Part shown: positions 36,119 through 45,691 of the stretch, in pieces
Position numbering within the stretch: position 1 is the stretch's first letter
Layout: each line of letters begins with the position of its first letter
Assembly (NCBI RefSeq): GCF_000353285.1
Contig: NZ_KB731324.1
Span: 5,722,577-5,786,576 of the forward strand
From: Leptolyngbya boryana PCC 6306
GTDB taxonomy: Bacteria > Cyanobacteriota > Cyanobacteriia > Leptolyngbyales > Leptolyngbyaceae
Reading direction: 5' to 3'
Length of the DNA: 64,000 bases
Program-made: the position numbers and the translations under genes
Notes under the pieces: generated by a model
The model's database searches: none
Seen by the model: the letters and a program-made list of their open reading frames with translations, nothing else
Told to the model about the DNA's origin: nothing

Positions 36119-36511
36119 TTAGCAATCCTTCAGTTCAGGAGTTTGATTCAAAATCTGACTGCGAATTGAGGTGAATTCTGCATAGGCAGTCGCTGTATCG
36201 CGATCGCGGCGAAACACAGCCAAGTTGTGACAGTTTTGAAAGGCAAGCTTGATATTGAAATGCGATTCGACTGCGCCCCGAATTGCATCCCCTCCGACCA
36301 TGCGTAACAATTGTCCTCGCGCCTGCTCGTTGGGCGGCGCGATCGCATGATTTGACCAGCCTAGGTTTTCTGCTTCGATCTCCTTGACCAGTGTTTCAAC
36401 GATTCCCCAAGCGTAGGGCAATGACTGACGAATCGTTTCAACAAAAGCAGATTCGTCGATCGTATCCATTTCCGCCTGTTGCACCAATTCTGCACTCACA
36501 TCTAGGGACAT
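36119..36511 (-). CDS. SCO5389-type conserved small protein behind a Fur-like box
   Basis: 130 residues. The blocks SLPYAWGIVETLV, PPNEQARGQLLRMVGGDAIR, HFNIKLAFQNCHNLAVF and the terminal RSQILNQTPELKDC match an actinobacterial/cyanobacterial family typified by Streptomyces SCO5389. No enzymatic motif is recognised. Two conserved Cys (about 94 and 130) could matter. A good Fur-box-like palindrome lies 47 nt upstream of the ATG, suggesting control by iron. It stands alone between DUF3531 and tRNA-Gly. Confidence 0.85.
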   Translation of the reverse strand: MSLDVSAELVQQAEMDTIDESAFVETIRQSLPYAWGIVETLVKEIEAENLGWSNHAIAPPNEQARGQLLRMVGGDAIRGAVESHFNIKLAFQNCHNLAVFRRDRDTATAYAEFTSIRSQILNQTPELKDC

Positions 36512-36557
36512 CTATTTTCTCCTTTCGCTAAAAGCTAGGTGATTCTAACACAGAGAA

Positions 36558-36572
36558 TGAGAACAATTATCA
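36558..36572. promoter_or_regulatory. Fur-box-like palindrome upstream of the SCO5389-type gene
   Basis: TGAGAACAATTATCA matches the 7-1-7 Fur consensus TGATAATnATTATCA at 12 of 14 informative positions. It is centred about 54 nt upstream of the minus-strand start at 36511, a position typical of Fur-repressed promoters. Not experimentally supported. Confidence 0.55.
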
Positions 36573-36607
36573 TTACAAAAATACGAGACGTGATTTAAAC
36601 GCAACAA

Positions 36608-36632
36608 AAGCTTCTGAGTCACTCAGAAGCTT
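36608..36632 (-). terminator. Terminator of tRNA-Gly
   Basis: AAGCTTCTGA / TCAGAAGCTT form a perfect 10-bp stem with a 5-nt loop. On the minus strand it is followed by TTTTGTTG. It lies 13 nt beyond the tRNA 3' end. Confidence 0.88.
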
Positions 36633-36644
36633 CTAACTTGCAAA

Positions 36645-36715
36645 AGCGGGCACCGGGAATCGAACCCGGATATCCTGCTTGGAAGGCAGGTGTTTTACCA
36701 CTAAACTATGCCCGC
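36645..36715 (-). tRNA. trnG-UCC: tRNA-Gly (anticodon UCC)
   Basis: Read on the minus strand the 71-nt element folds into a standard cloverleaf: acceptor GCGGGCA with TGCCCGC, D arm AGTTTAGTGGTAAAAC, anticodon arm CTGCC-TTCCAAG-GGCAG-type loop with TCC, and T arm with GGTTCGATTCC. Position 73 is U, as usual for bacterial tRNA-Gly. CCA is not encoded. It reads GGA (and by wobble GGG) codons. Confidence 0.96.
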
Positions 36716-37331
36716 GCGTTTCGGCGCTTAATTAGAATAGCATCTCTTCTTAGCAATTTCAACAACAATCTTTTCAAATTTCTTTTCAGATTTCAGACTT
36801 TTGTTGCTCAAGGAAGTGCACCTCTTACTCGACAGTATATTGCAATGCATTGAGTCTAGACTTTCAATATCATAAGAAATTTAAATTGTTCAAGATGGAA
36901 CTGGCTATCCCCCTTTTATCTAGAGGGATTGAGGGATTCGTCTAGGCTGTGACCGACCTGCTTTGATCGTTTTACTGAGCCAAAAGCTCAGCTGCACGAA
37001 GACTCAATTTAGTAGAAACAGACACTTTGTTAATACTATGGACGAGGAAATTACAATCTTGTTATGATCCCCAATAATTAGATTCCTCATTTCATTGAGC
37101 TTCGCTGTCAACAGATTGGGGTTTCACATTATCAGGGTATGCCAGTCTACCAGGGGCAAGCATTCACACCTAGGGCATACGCAAGTTTTTAATCAATTCA
37201 CGTTCGCAAAGAAGTCTCCTATCGTTTTGGATGAGGAGCAGTCTCATGTGTGTATCGTGCAGATTTGTGAGAGCGCTCAGTGTGATGTGCAGCCTGGAAA
37301 CCATCCTTGAATTGACCTGCCCACATAAGAT
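36716..37331. other. Gene-free region between tRNA-Gly and the NRPS gene
   Basis: About 615 AT-rich nt, divergent promoter space for tRNA-Gly (leftward) and the NRPS gene (rightward). It contains a small perfect hairpin CTGAGC-CAAAA-GCTCAG (36975-36991) and several TA-rich hexamers (e.g. TTATGAT near 37061) but no clear pair of promoter boxes. A 71-codon TTG-initiated frame at 37095-37310 has no family support. No transposase remnant could be established. Confidence 0.5.
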
Positions 37332-40300
37332 ATGCAAAGTTTGACTGTAGCCGATTCATCGACCCAAGTTTCATCTGGGTATCCGCTCTCGCAGCAGCAA
37401 CAAGGACTCTGGTTTCTGTACCAACTCGCTCCTGAAAGCAGTGCGTACAACATTTATCAAACCGTTCGCATTCGAGGCGAGTTTGATTTCAATGCTTGGC
37501 AACAGGCTTGGCAGCAGCTTTTTGAGGCACATGCAATTTTGCGATCGCGCTACCTCGACCTTAAAGGGCAACCCCTACGTATCATTGCTCCAGGCAGAAT
37601 TCCTCTACGGTACATCCAGGCTTCTGACTGGAGAGCGTCCACCTTAAAGCGCCAGATCTTAGCTGAAACTACAAAATCCTTTCGACTCGAAACAGAACCC
37701 GCGATTCGAGTCAGCCTGTTTGAATGCAGCCCGCAAGAACAGATTCAAGTGATCACGATGCACCACATTGCAGGAGACATGTGGACATTTGATCTGTTGA
37801 TTCAGGAATGGCAGCAACTTTATCATGCGCAACCTTTGCAGAAGCAACAGTTTGATTATGCTGACTATGTTCAGTGGCAGACGGAACTGCTGAGAAGCGA
37901 TCGCGCAAAAGACTTACTTGACTTCTGGCAACATCAACTTGCAGGCGATCGACCTCAACTTGATCTGCCGAGTAAGCCCCGTATTCTACAGACTGAGCAA
38001 AGCGGCATTCAGTCGTTTCCGATGCCTCAGCAACTCGTTCAAGCCCTGAAATCTCTGGCTCAGGCTCAAGGGTATAGCCTCTATCGAGTTGTATTGACTG
38101 CTTTTCTAGTGCTGCTTTATCGCTATACAGAGCTAACTGATTTAACGATCGGGACTGCGATGGCAGGACGTTGGGGCGAGGAGCAATTTCGAGGGATGAT
38201 CGGGTACTTCTCAAATATGCTTCCTTTGAGAGTGCCCATACAAGGAAAACTATCATTTGACAGGCTTTTGCAGCAGGTACATCAACGTGTCACCGAGGTA
38301 CAAGCTCATCAGGATATGCCGTTTCAAGAGCTCGTCAAACAGCAGCGGGAAGAGTTGTTCTCGGTGACGTTTACTTGGCAGAAGCATCGTTGGTTGAATC
38401 AACTCGGTGAGGGGTTGCACCTCGAACCGTATTTACTAGAGCATCAAGGTGGAGCAACCTTTGATCTCGATTTGCAAGTGGTCGAGGCAGGCGATCGCTT
38501 TAATGTTGTTTGGCAATACAATGCCAATCGGTTTGAGGACAGCACGATCGCGCGCATGGCTCAGCAGTTTGAGACATTGCTCGAAAGCATCATTCACAAT
38601 CCCCAAGAACGGATTTCTCACCTTGCAATCTTGCCCGTGCAGGAACAGCATCGACTGCTTGTAGAGTGGAATGCAACGGCACAGTCTTTTCCATCAGGTT
38701 GTGTGCATGAATTCATCTCAGTTCAGGCTGCAAAGACACCGAATGCGATCGCGATCGAGTTTGGTCAAGACCAGATAACTTATCAGGAACTCGAACAGAG
38801 ATCGAATCAGCTTGCCCGTTACTTACAAGCAAAAGGTGTTCAGTCTGAAAGTTTAGTTGGCATTTGTATGCCGCGATCGATTGACTTTATTGTGGGAATT
38901 CTCGCCATTCTCAAAGCAGGCGGGGCGTTTGTTCCACTTGATCCAACCTATCCGAAAGAGCGTTTAGCCTTACTGATTTCAGATGCTCAAGTGACACTGC
39001 TCTTAACGCAGCAAAATTCAATGACTGAAATCGATTCGCCTGTCATTGATGTCGAGATTGCACAGGACGAAATTCGATCGTTCAGTTCAGAAACAATTCC
39101 GAGCAACGTCAAGCCCAACAATTTAGCTTATATTATTTACACTTCAGGCTCGACCGGAAGACCGAAAGGCGTAATGATTGAGCATCAGAGTATGATCAAC
39201 CATCATTTCGCAGTGATCCAAGAATATGAGTTGAGGGAAACCGATCGAGTTTTACAAGCTTCTGCGTTGAGTTTTGATATTGCGATCGAAGAAATCTTTC
39301 CCACCTTAATGTGCGGTGCAAGGTTAGTTCTCAGATCTCCTGATTGTCTGCTTTCGACCCAACAGTTTCTGCAATTCATTGAAACTTATCAAATTACTGT
39401 CCTCAATCTCCCGACTGCACTGTGGCATCAAATTGTCTATGCGCTGGCAGAACTGAATTTGCACTTAACGTCTACCGTTCGATTAGTCGTTGTCGGTGGA
39501 GAGAAAGCCTCACGATCGACGTATCTGACTTGGCTCGAAAAAGTTGGGCAGCATCCCCGCTGGATCAATACCTATGGACCAACGGAAGCAACGGTGATTG
39601 CCACACTTTACGATCCAATTCGATCCGGATTCGACCAAGCGGAACTCTCGATCGGTAGTGCGATCGCGAATACTCAAACTTATGTTTTAGATGCGCAGAT
39701 GCAGCCCGTTCCCATCGGAGTCACTGGAGAACTGTGGATTGGAGGAGTAGGCGTTGGGCGTGGCTATCTGCGTCGTCCTGAACAGACCAGAGAAAGATTT
39801 ATCGAACATCAGTTTCCCGGACTGCCGAAAACTCGACTGTATCGAACAGGCGACTTAGTTCGATACCGCGAAGACGGCAAGCTTGAATATTTAGGCAGAA
39901 ATGATGATCAGATCAAGATTCGAGGATTTCGGATTGAGCTAGGAGAAGTCGAATTTCAACTCACGCAACATCCTGCAATCACCACTGCGATCGTGCTTGC
40001 CCAAAATCAGCAACTCATCGCTTATGTGATTCCTCAAGCCTGTGTTGAACCTACGCAATTGCAGCAGTTCTTAAAGCAAAGACTTCCGAGCTACATGATT
40101 CCGAGTGCGTTTGTGGAATTAGAAACTTTTCCAATGACCCCAAACGGGAAAGTCGATCGCAAAGCACTGCTAAAAATTGCACCGTCAGTGCCGACCAGAG
40201 AGATTGCTCTACCAGAAACGAAACTAGAGCGTCAACTGGCTCAAATTTGGCAAGAGGCGTTGCAGGTTGAACCGATTGGATTAGATGATGACTTCTTTGA

Positions 40301-41258
40301 TCTAGGCGGACATTCGCTCTTGATGCTGCGGTTGGCAGCAAAAATCGAGCAGGTTGTAGGCAAATCCGTATCAATGTCACTGCTCTATCAAGCACCGACG
40401 ATTCGGCAATTAGCAACCGCGATCGCAGGTGAACCTCCTGATTTGTCAACCGATCTGATTCGATTTCAGGCAGGAGAACCAGGGCGATCGCCATTATTTT
40501 GCATTCCAGGAGCACTGGGAACCTTTCGAGTATGTGAGGGCTTACGGGCACAGCTCGATCCGCGCGTGCCCATTTATGGCATTCAAGAAATAGCCATGAC
40601 TCGAAAAACAACACTCGAACAGATGGCAAGCCATGCAATTCGAGAAATGCAGACATTACAACCCGAAGGCCCATATTACCTTTTGGGCTACTCGATGGGC
40701 GCGATCGTCGCCTATGAAATTGCTCAACAACTTCATGCTCAAGGGCAATCGGTCGCCCTACTTGGCTTGATTGGGCCTGGCAATTTAGTGACGCTGCCCA
40801 AGTGGTTGTCTGTGCTCCACAACTTTCCCCAATTGCAGTTGCTGCTTGAACTCCTGACACGCTGGAATGCTTATGGGATAGAGATACGATCGCTAAATTT
40901 TGTCGATCGAGCTTGGCTTTTCTTCAAAAAAGCGAGTTGGAGCATCAAATTAGTCTTGAGAAGAATTCTGTTTGGGATACTGGAAACGGTGACACAAAGC
41001 ATTGACTCGCGCTATCCCCAGTACGATCGCATCGCTCAGCGCTACCGTCCCCGCCCCAGTGCATTTCCCGTGCAATTATTTCTGTCGGAAGATGAGCTTG
41101 ATCCGCCCGATCGCTGGGTCAGTTGGCGAATGCTGGCAGAAGACAAATTAACGGTACATATTTTGCCGGGAGATCATGTCACCTGTATCGACAGATCTGC
41201 GATCGCGCAACTCGTCAAAAAAATTGCTCATCTGCTGCCGCCCCCAAAAGCTGTATGA
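37332..41258 (+). CDS. Single-module nonribosomal peptide synthetase (C-A-T-TE)
   Basis: 1308 residues. A condensation domain (about 15-440) has HHIAGDM at 144-150; the usual HHxxxDG keeps both His and Asp but Gly is Met. The adenylation domain (about 450-960) shows AYIIYTSGSTGRPKGVMIEH, INTYGPTEATV, YRTGDLVRY and NGKVDRKALL. The carrier domain has the phosphopantetheine Ser995 in LGGHSLLML. The thioesterase has nucleophile Ser1121 in GYSMGA and a likely catalytic His in GDHVTC. From alignment by eye, the substrate-pocket code begins Asp-Ile-Glu; the amino acid cannot be named. It joins an incoming acyl or peptidyl group to one residue and releases it. No partner synthetase, phosphopantetheinyl transferase or exporter is nearby. 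Confidence 0.92.
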   Translation: MQSLTVADSSTQVSSGYPLSQQQQGLWFLYQLAPESSAYNIYQTVRIRGEFDFNAWQQAWQQLFEAHAILRSRYLDLKGQPLRIIAPGRIPLRYIQASDWRASTLKRQILAETTKSFRLETEPAIRVSLFECSPQEQIQVITMHHIAGDMWTFDLLIQEWQQLYHAQPLQKQQFDYADYVQWQTELLRSDRAKDLLDFWQHQLAGDRPQLDLPSKPRILQTEQSGIQSFPMPQQLVQALKSLAQAQGYSLYRVVLTAFLVLLYRYTELTDLTIGTAMAGRWGEEQFRGMIGYFSNMLPLRVPIQGKLSFDRLLQQVHQRVTEVQAHQDMPFQELVKQQREELFSVTFTWQKHRWLNQLGEGLHLEPYLLEHQGGATFDLDLQVVEAGDRFNVVWQYNANRFEDSTIARMAQQFETLLESIIHNPQERISHLAILPVQEQHRLLVEWNATAQSFPSGCVHEFISVQAAKTPNAIAIEFGQDQITYQELEQRSNQLARYLQAKGVQSESLVGICMPRSIDFIVGILAILKAGGAFVPLDPTYPKERLALLISDAQVTLLLTQQNSMTEIDSPVIDVEIAQDEIRSFSSETIPSNVKPNNLAYIIYTSGSTGRPKGVMIEHQSMINHHFAVIQEYELRETDRVLQASALSFDIAIEEIFPTLMCGARLVLRSPDCLLSTQQFLQFIETYQITVLNLPTALWHQIVYALAELNLHLTSTVRLVVVGGEKASRSTYLTWLEKVGQHPRWINTYGPTEATVIATLYDPIRSGFDQAELSIGSAIANTQTYVLDAQMQPVPIGVTGELWIGGVGVGRGYLRRPEQTRERFIEHQFPGLPKTRLYRTGDLVRYREDGKLEYLGRNDDQIKIRGFRIELGEVEFQLTQHPAITTAIVLAQNQQLIAYVIPQACVEPTQLQQFLKQRLPSYMIPSAFVELETFPMTPNGKVDRKALLKIAPSVPTREIALPETKLERQLAQIWQEALQVEPIGLDDDFFDLGGHSLLMLRLAAKIEQVVGKSVSMSLLYQAPTIRQLATAIAGEPPDLSTDLIRFQAGEPGRSPLFCIPGALGTFRVCEGLRAQLDPRVPIYGIQEIAMTRKTTLEQMASHAIREMQTLQPEGPYYLLGYSMGAIVAYEIAQQLHAQGQSVALLGLIGPGNLVTLPKWLSVLHNFPQLQLLLELLTRWNAYGIEIRSLNFVDRAWLFFKKASWSIKLVLRRILFGILETVTQSIDSRYPQYDRIAQRYRPRPSAFPVQLFLSEDELDPPDRWVSWRMLAEDKLTVHILPGDHVTCIDRSAIAQLVKKIAHLLPPPKAV

Positions 41259-41329
41259 TCCAATTTGCCTGCTCTCCGGTACAATGGAATATTTGTGCGG
41301 AAACAGTTGAAAACTGAGAACAAATTATT

Positions 41330-41788
41330 ATGGCGAAGCGGATTCAGCTCGTCCTGACGCAGGACGTAAGCAAATTAGGACGGATGGGAGACTTAGTCGA
41401 AGTCGCGCCGGGATATGCAAGAAACTATCTCGTACCCCAAGGAAAAGCAACGAACGTCAACCCTGGAATTCTCAAGCAGGTCGCACGTCGTCGTGAGTTG
41501 GAAGAACAACGTTTGGCTGAATTGAAACAGCAAGCGCTCAAAATCTCGGCAGCGATCGAAGCTGCTGGCGGATTTGATATTGCGAAACAAGTCGGTGAAA
41601 ACGATGCGATCTTCGGAACCGTAACGAACCAAGATGTCGCAGATGCAATCCAAGCAAAGACCAATCAAGAGGTCGATCGCCGCACGATTACACTGCCGGA
41701 AATTCACAAGATTGGAGAATACACCGCTCACGTGAAATTGCACCCCGACGTGACTTCTGCAGTCGTGATTCGAGTTGTTGCAAGCTAG
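41330..41788 (+). CDS. rplI: 50S ribosomal protein L9
   Basis: 152 residues: [20 protein letters not shown], then [16 protein letters not shown] (the N-terminal rRNA-binding lobe), a long connecting helix ([20 protein letters not shown]) and a C-terminal lobe. L9 bridges adjacent ribosomes and helps maintain reading frame. Pairing of rplI with dnaB is a conserved arrangement in cyanobacteria and other bacteria. Confidence 0.96.
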   Translation: MAKRIQLVLTQDVSKLGRMGDLVEVAPGYARNYLVPQGKATNVNPGILKQVARRRELEEQRLAELKQQALKISAAIEAAGGFDIAKQVGENDAIFGTVTNQDVADAIQAKTNQEVDRRTITLPEIHKIGEYTAHVKLHPDVTSAVVIRVVAS

Positions 41789-41831
41789 TACTTAAATACT
41801 AAAAACTTGCTAAGATTAGAAATGCCTGTAT

Positions 41832-41878
41832 ATTGGGGGGTTGAATCCGCAGTTTTTGATTGGATTCAACCCCTCAAT
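41832..41878 (+). promoter_or_regulatory. 17-bp hairpin in the rplI-dnaB gap
   Basis: ATTGGGGGGTTGAATCC (41832-41848) pairs with GGATTCAACCCCTCAAT (41862-41878), with one G-U pair and a 13-nt loop. It ends 33 nt before the dnaB start. No U-tract follows, so it may be an RNA-processing site, attenuator or mRNA-stabilising stem rather than a simple terminator. Confidence 0.6.
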
Positions 41879-41910
41879 ACATTCGCGCTCCTTCTACCCG
41901 CCCCCGCATC

Positions 41911-44538
41911 ATGGTTCAAGAGTTTAGTTTTCAACCTGCAAACGATCGGATTCCGCCCCAAAATTTAGAAGCTGAAGAGTCAATTTTAGGCGGAATTTTG
42001 CTTGATCCTGAAGCGATTACGCGCGTGCTGGATATTCTGAAAACCGAGATGTTTTACAGTAGTGCGCATCAGGAGATTTATCGAGCATGTGTCGCACTGC
42101 ATCAGCAGGGATCGCCGACCGATTTGATGAGTGTGACGACTTGGTTAATCGATCGAGAATTTTTAGACAAAGTGGGCGGGCAGTCAAAACTGGTGCAACT
42201 CGTCGATCGCACCGTGAGTGCCGTCAATATCGATCAATATGCACAGTTAGTGATTGATAAATATTTGCGGCGGAGACTGATCAGTGCTGGACATCAGATT
42301 TCACATTTAGGGCATGAAACCTCGAAAGAGTTAGAAAAAATTCTCGATGAAGCTGAACAAAAGGTGTTTAGCATTACCCAAGTCAGACCGAATCAAGGGT
42401 TAGTTCCGACTTCGGATATTTTGACAAAGACATTCTCAGAAATTGAAGAACGATCGGCAGGCATGGCTCTACCGGGACTCGCTTCTGGTTTCTATGATCT
42501 CGATGGCAAAACTCAAGGCTTTCAGCGATCGGATTTGATCATCGTTGCAGGTCGCCCGTCAATGGGAAAATGCCTTGCTCACGACGCAGAATTAGTGTTA
42601 GCAGATGGCTCTATCTCAACGATCGCAGAAATCTATCAAAATCGCCAAGCCCAATTACTCACCCTCAATGACAATTGGAAGTTTTCGATCACTGAACCTT
42701 CTGCCTTTGTCGATGACGGAATTAAGCCTGTTTTCCGAGTCACAACTCGCTTAGGTAGAACCGTCGAAACAACGCTAAGTCACCCCTATTTGACTTTAGA
42801 TGGATGGTTGCCTTTAGCTCATGTGAAAGTGGGCGATCGCATAGCAGTTCCACGCATCATTGACGTTTTTGGGACACAAACCCTTCGAGCTTGTGAAATT
42901 AAGCTGTTGGGCTACTTGATTGGAGATGGGTGTCTGACGAAAGGTTCGCCAGAGTTTACTAACATCAATCCATTGATTCAAGCAGATTTCGTTGAAGCGG
43001 TATCTGAATTGGGTGATCTACGCGTTCAGAAAACCGATTCTAATGGCACACGAACCCCGTCTTTCCGAATTGCTTCAGCATCGGGTGGCGGTCATGGAAG
43101 TAACGCACTCACGAACTGGCTGAGAACACTGAATCTTTACGGCAAATCAGCACACGAAAAAACGATCCCAGAGCCAATTTTCCAATTAACGCGATCGCAC
43201 ATTGCACTTTTCCTGAATCGGCTTTTTGCAACAGACGGTTGGGCAAGTGTTTTGGCAAGTGGACAGTCTCAACTCGGCTACGCAACAGTTAGCGAGAAAT
43301 TAGCTCGCCAGATTCAACACTTACTGCTGCGATTTGGCATTATTGCAAGACTGAAATTGAGAAGGGTGAAATATCAGGGCGAGCGGCGGTTAGCTTGGCA
43401 ACTTGATATTACCGATGCTCGATCGATTCAAACATTCATCACAGAGATCGGCATTTTTGGCAAAGAAGCGGCATTACTTCAGGTTGAAGCTGCGATCGCG
43501 GTTCGGAAATACCAAACCAATCGTGACTTAATTCCGATCGAAGTTTGGCAACAGCTTGAAGTCGCGCGGCAGGGCGAACCTTGGAGCCAGCTTGCACAAC
43601 GGGCAGGAATCGCAGGATCTTCCAATATTCATGTTGGAAAACGCGCCCCGACGCGCGATCGCCTCATGACTTTAGCGACTGCGCTTCAGCATCCTCAACT
43701 TCAAGAACTTGCCGACAGTGATGTTTATTGGGATGAGATTGTCTCAATTGAATCAGTTGGCGAAAAGCAAGTCTACGATTTGACGATTCCAACAACCCAT
43801 AACTTTGTCGCAAATGACATCTGTGTGCATAACACTGCCTTTTGTCTCGGTTTAGGGCGGAATATTGCGGCTCAATACAAGCTTCCTGTCGCTGTCTTTA
43901 GCTTAGAAATGTCGAAAGAGCAGATCGTGCAGCGCTTACTCGCAAGTGAGGCAAGAATTGAGAGTGGAAGATTGAGATCGGGAAGAATTGCTCAACACGA
44001 TTGGGAGCCTTTGAGCAATGCGATCGGGCAACTTTCCAATTTAAGAATTTTCATTGACGATACCCCCAATATCAGCGTTGTCGAAATGCGATCGCGCGCT
44101 CGTAAACTGCAAGCTGAGCAAGGCGGCGCACTCGGAATGATTCTCATTGACTACCTGCAACTGATGGAAGGGAATGGCAGTGAAAATCGCGTTCAAGAAC
44201 TGTCTCGAATTACACGCGCCTTAAAAGGTCTTGCTCGTGAGTTGAACGTGCCCGTCATTGCGCTCTCGCAATTAAGTAGAAGTGTAGAAGCTCGCGCTGA
44301 TAAACGCCCAATGATGTCAGATCTGCGCGAAAGTGGTTCGATCGAGCAAGATGCCGACCTTGTGATGATGCTTTACCGCGACGAATACTACAATCCAGAC
44401 ACCCCCGATCGCGGCATTGCAGAAGTGCTGATTACTAAACATCGCAATGGACCCACTGGAACGATCAAACTGCTCTTTGAGCCACAATTTACTAAGTTCT
44501 TGAATCTTGCGGTCTCGAATCGATCGACCTACGAATAA
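41911..44538 (+). CDS. dnaB: Replicative DNA helicase DnaB, interrupted by an intein
   Basis: 875 residues before splicing, about 454 after, the normal DnaB length. Start ATG 41911 ([18 protein letters not shown]); the in-frame TTG at 41860 lies within the leader hairpin. N-extein: N-terminal domain ([19 protein letters not shown]) and the helicase core up to the P-loop GRPSMGK. The C-extein resumes with Thr, then [17 protein letters not shown], Walker B-type [10 protein letters not shown] and the conserved [16 protein letters not shown]. DnaB is the hexameric 5'-3' helicase of the replication fork. Because the intein splits the P-loop, splicing is required for ATP binding. Confidence 0.95.
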   Translation: MVQEFSFQPANDRIPPQNLEAEESILGGILLDPEAITRVLDILKTEMFYSSAHQEIYRACVALHQQGSPTDLMSVTTWLIDREFLDKVGGQSKLVQLVDRTVSAVNIDQYAQLVIDKYLRRRLISAGHQISHLGHETSKELEKILDEAEQKVFSITQVRPNQGLVPTSDILTKTFSEIEERSAGMALPGLASGFYDLDGKTQGFQRSDLIIVAGRPSMGKCLAHDAELVLADGSISTIAEIYQNRQAQLLTLNDNWKFSITEPSAFVDDGIKPVFRVTTRLGRTVETTLSHPYLTLDGWLPLAHVKVGDRIAVPRIIDVFGTQTLRACEIKLLGYLIGDGCLTKGSPEFTNINPLIQADFVEAVSELGDLRVQKTDSNGTRTPSFRIASASGGGHGSNALTNWLRTLNLYGKSAHEKTIPEPIFQLTRSHIALFLNRLFATDGWASVLASGQSQLGYATVSEKLARQIQHLLLRFGIIARLKLRRVKYQGERRLAWQLDITDARSIQTFITEIGIFGKEAALLQVEAAIAVRKYQTNRDLIPIEVWQQLEVARQGEPWSQLAQRAGIAGSSNIHVGKRAPTRDRLMTLATALQHPQLQELADSDVYWDEIVSIESVGEKQVYDLTIPTTHNFVANDICVHNTAFCLGLGRNIAAQYKLPVAVFSLEMSKEQIVQRLLASEARIESGRLRSGRIAQHDWEPLSNAIGQLSNLRIFIDDTPNISVVEMRSRARKLQAEQGGALGMILIDYLQLMEGNGSENRVQELSRITRALKGLARELNVPVIALSQLSRSVEARADKRPMMSDLRESGSIEQDADLVMMLYRDEYYNPDTPDRGIAEVLITKHRNGPTGTIKLLFEPQFTKFLNLAVSNRSTYE
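42571..43833 (+). mobile_element. DnaB intein with LAGLIDADG homing endonuclease
   Basis: 421 residues from Cys1 ([13 protein letters not shown], block A) to Asn421 ([12 protein letters not shown], blocks F and G), followed by Thr+1. Block B reads [13 protein letters not shown], with the catalytic His. Two dodecapeptide-like motifs, [11 protein letters not shown] and [13 protein letters not shown], mark a LAGLIDADG endonuclease domain, so this is a full-length rather than mini intein. The insertion point is after Lys of the Walker A GRPSMGK|T, the same place as the Rhodothermus DnaB intein and different from the Synechocystis DnaB intein, which interrupts RESG|SIEQ. The latter site is intact in this gene. 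Confidence 0.93.
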
Positions 44539-44618
44539 AACCCGCCAACTTACTGATTCAAATCCGTGAGAATCCAGTAAGATAAGTGACAGATTCGGAA
44601 TCGCTATCACGCCTACCA

Positions 44619-45380
44619 ATGGTTGAGTCAAGACTGATTACTGGTCAGCTTGTGGAACTCCCCAAGTATCGAGTTCGAGAAAGCATTAAAGCAAAACACG
44701 TCAGCCTAAAAATGACGGTGCAGGGCGGCTTAGAAGTCATCATCCCTCGCGGATTTGACCAAAGCCGTATCCCGGAAATTTTGCATACCAAACAAAGTTG
44801 GATCGAGCGCACGATTGGGCGGCTCGAAGCCCAACGGCAGCAATTGTCGATCGACCCCTGCCCGCCTTTGCCAGAGCAAATGATCCTCAGAGCGATCGAC
44901 CAAACTTGGGAGATTGACTATCAGCCAACTGGCTTCTCGCGGGTCACTCTGACTGAAAAGGGCAAATCCCGCCTGATCTTGCGCGGCAGTACTCACAACG
45001 AAGACCTCTGCAAAGCACTACTCCAACAGTGGCTCGCCCATAAAGCGTATCAGCGGCTCGTGCCCTGGCTCTGGTCAGTCAGCCAAGAGCTAGAACTTCC
45101 GTTTCACAAAGCCTCGATTCGCGGACAAAAAACTCTTTGGGCAAGCTGCTCGCAACAATACAACATCAGCTTGAACTACAAACTATTATTTTTGCCCCCG
45201 GCACTTGTGCGATATGTCTTTGTGCATGAGCTATGTCACACCATCCATCTCAATCACTCGCCGCGATTCTGGGCACTTGTACAGGAAAAAGATCCCACCT
45301 ATAAAGCGATCGACCAAGAACTCCGACGCTCGAGTCACTATGTCCCCGGATGGTTAGAACCGAGTGGAATCAAGGAATAA
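44619..45380 (+). CDS. YgjP/DUF45-type zinc metallopeptidase-like protein
   Basis: 253 residues from ATG 44619; an in-frame GTG at 44586 would add 11 residues. N-terminal YRVRESIKAKHVSLKM and KQSWIERT, followed by the family block RGQKTLWASCS and the zinc motif HELCH within YVFVHELCHTIHLNHSPRFW, the third ligand being a downstream His. It is a SprT/WLM-like gluzincin fold. Substrates of YgjP-type proteins are poorly defined; in E. coli UpfP-like roles have been suggested. It follows dnaB after about 80 nt. Confidence 0.88.
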   Translation: MVESRLITGQLVELPKYRVRESIKAKHVSLKMTVQGGLEVIIPRGFDQSRIPEILHTKQSWIERTIGRLEAQRQQLSIDPCPPLPEQMILRAIDQTWEIDYQPTGFSRVTLTEKGKSRLILRGSTHNEDLCKALLQQWLAHKAYQRLVPWLWSVSQELELPFHKASIRGQKTLWASCSQQYNISLNYKLLFLPPALVRYVFVHELCHTIHLNHSPRFWALVQEKDPTYKAIDQELRRSSHYVPGWLEPSGIKE

Positions 45381-45455
45381 GTCGCTCTTTTGATAGGGGA
45401 TGAAACCGACTCAAACTTTATAAGATGCGAAGGTTTTTCATCCCCGTCATTGAAT

Positions 45456-45656
45456 ATGACCGAACCCACTGAACGTCTGCCCAGTCCAACGAACGACACC
45501 CCTCCAAAGAAACAGAAGATTGTCAATCCCGATGATCTCGTTTATCGGGGTGGCACAGATGCCGATCCCAGAGAACTCGTTGAAAACCCCGCCGTCACGC
45601 CGGAAATGTTGAATGAACCCGGTGATCTTAGAGATGATTTGCTGGAAGAAGATTAA
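45456..45656 (+). CDS. Small acidic, disordered hypothetical protein
   Basis: 66 residues from ATG 45456 (MTEPTERLPSPTND). It is rich in Pro, Glu and Asp, ends DLLEED, and has a conserved-looking VNPDDLVYRGGTDADPRELVENP segment. An upstream frame opening (45390) would add a leader with no support. No family assigned; lack of hydrophobic core suggests an intrinsically disordered protein. Confidence 0.55.
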   Translation: MTEPTERLPSPTNDTPPKKQKIVNPDDLVYRGGTDADPRELVENPAVTPEMLNEPGDLRDDLLEED

Positions 45657-45691
45657 CGCAACCATGACTTTAGACCTAGGTTTTGACAAAA

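Noticed and set aside
37095-37310. 71-codon frame before the NRPS gene, possibly a transposase remnant
   Set aside because: TTG start, no recognisable transposase motif and no terminal inverted repeats.
42571-43833. Two separate dnaB fragments or a pseudogene
   Set aside because: The insertion keeps frame, has complete splicing blocks and starts and ends at precise intein residues.
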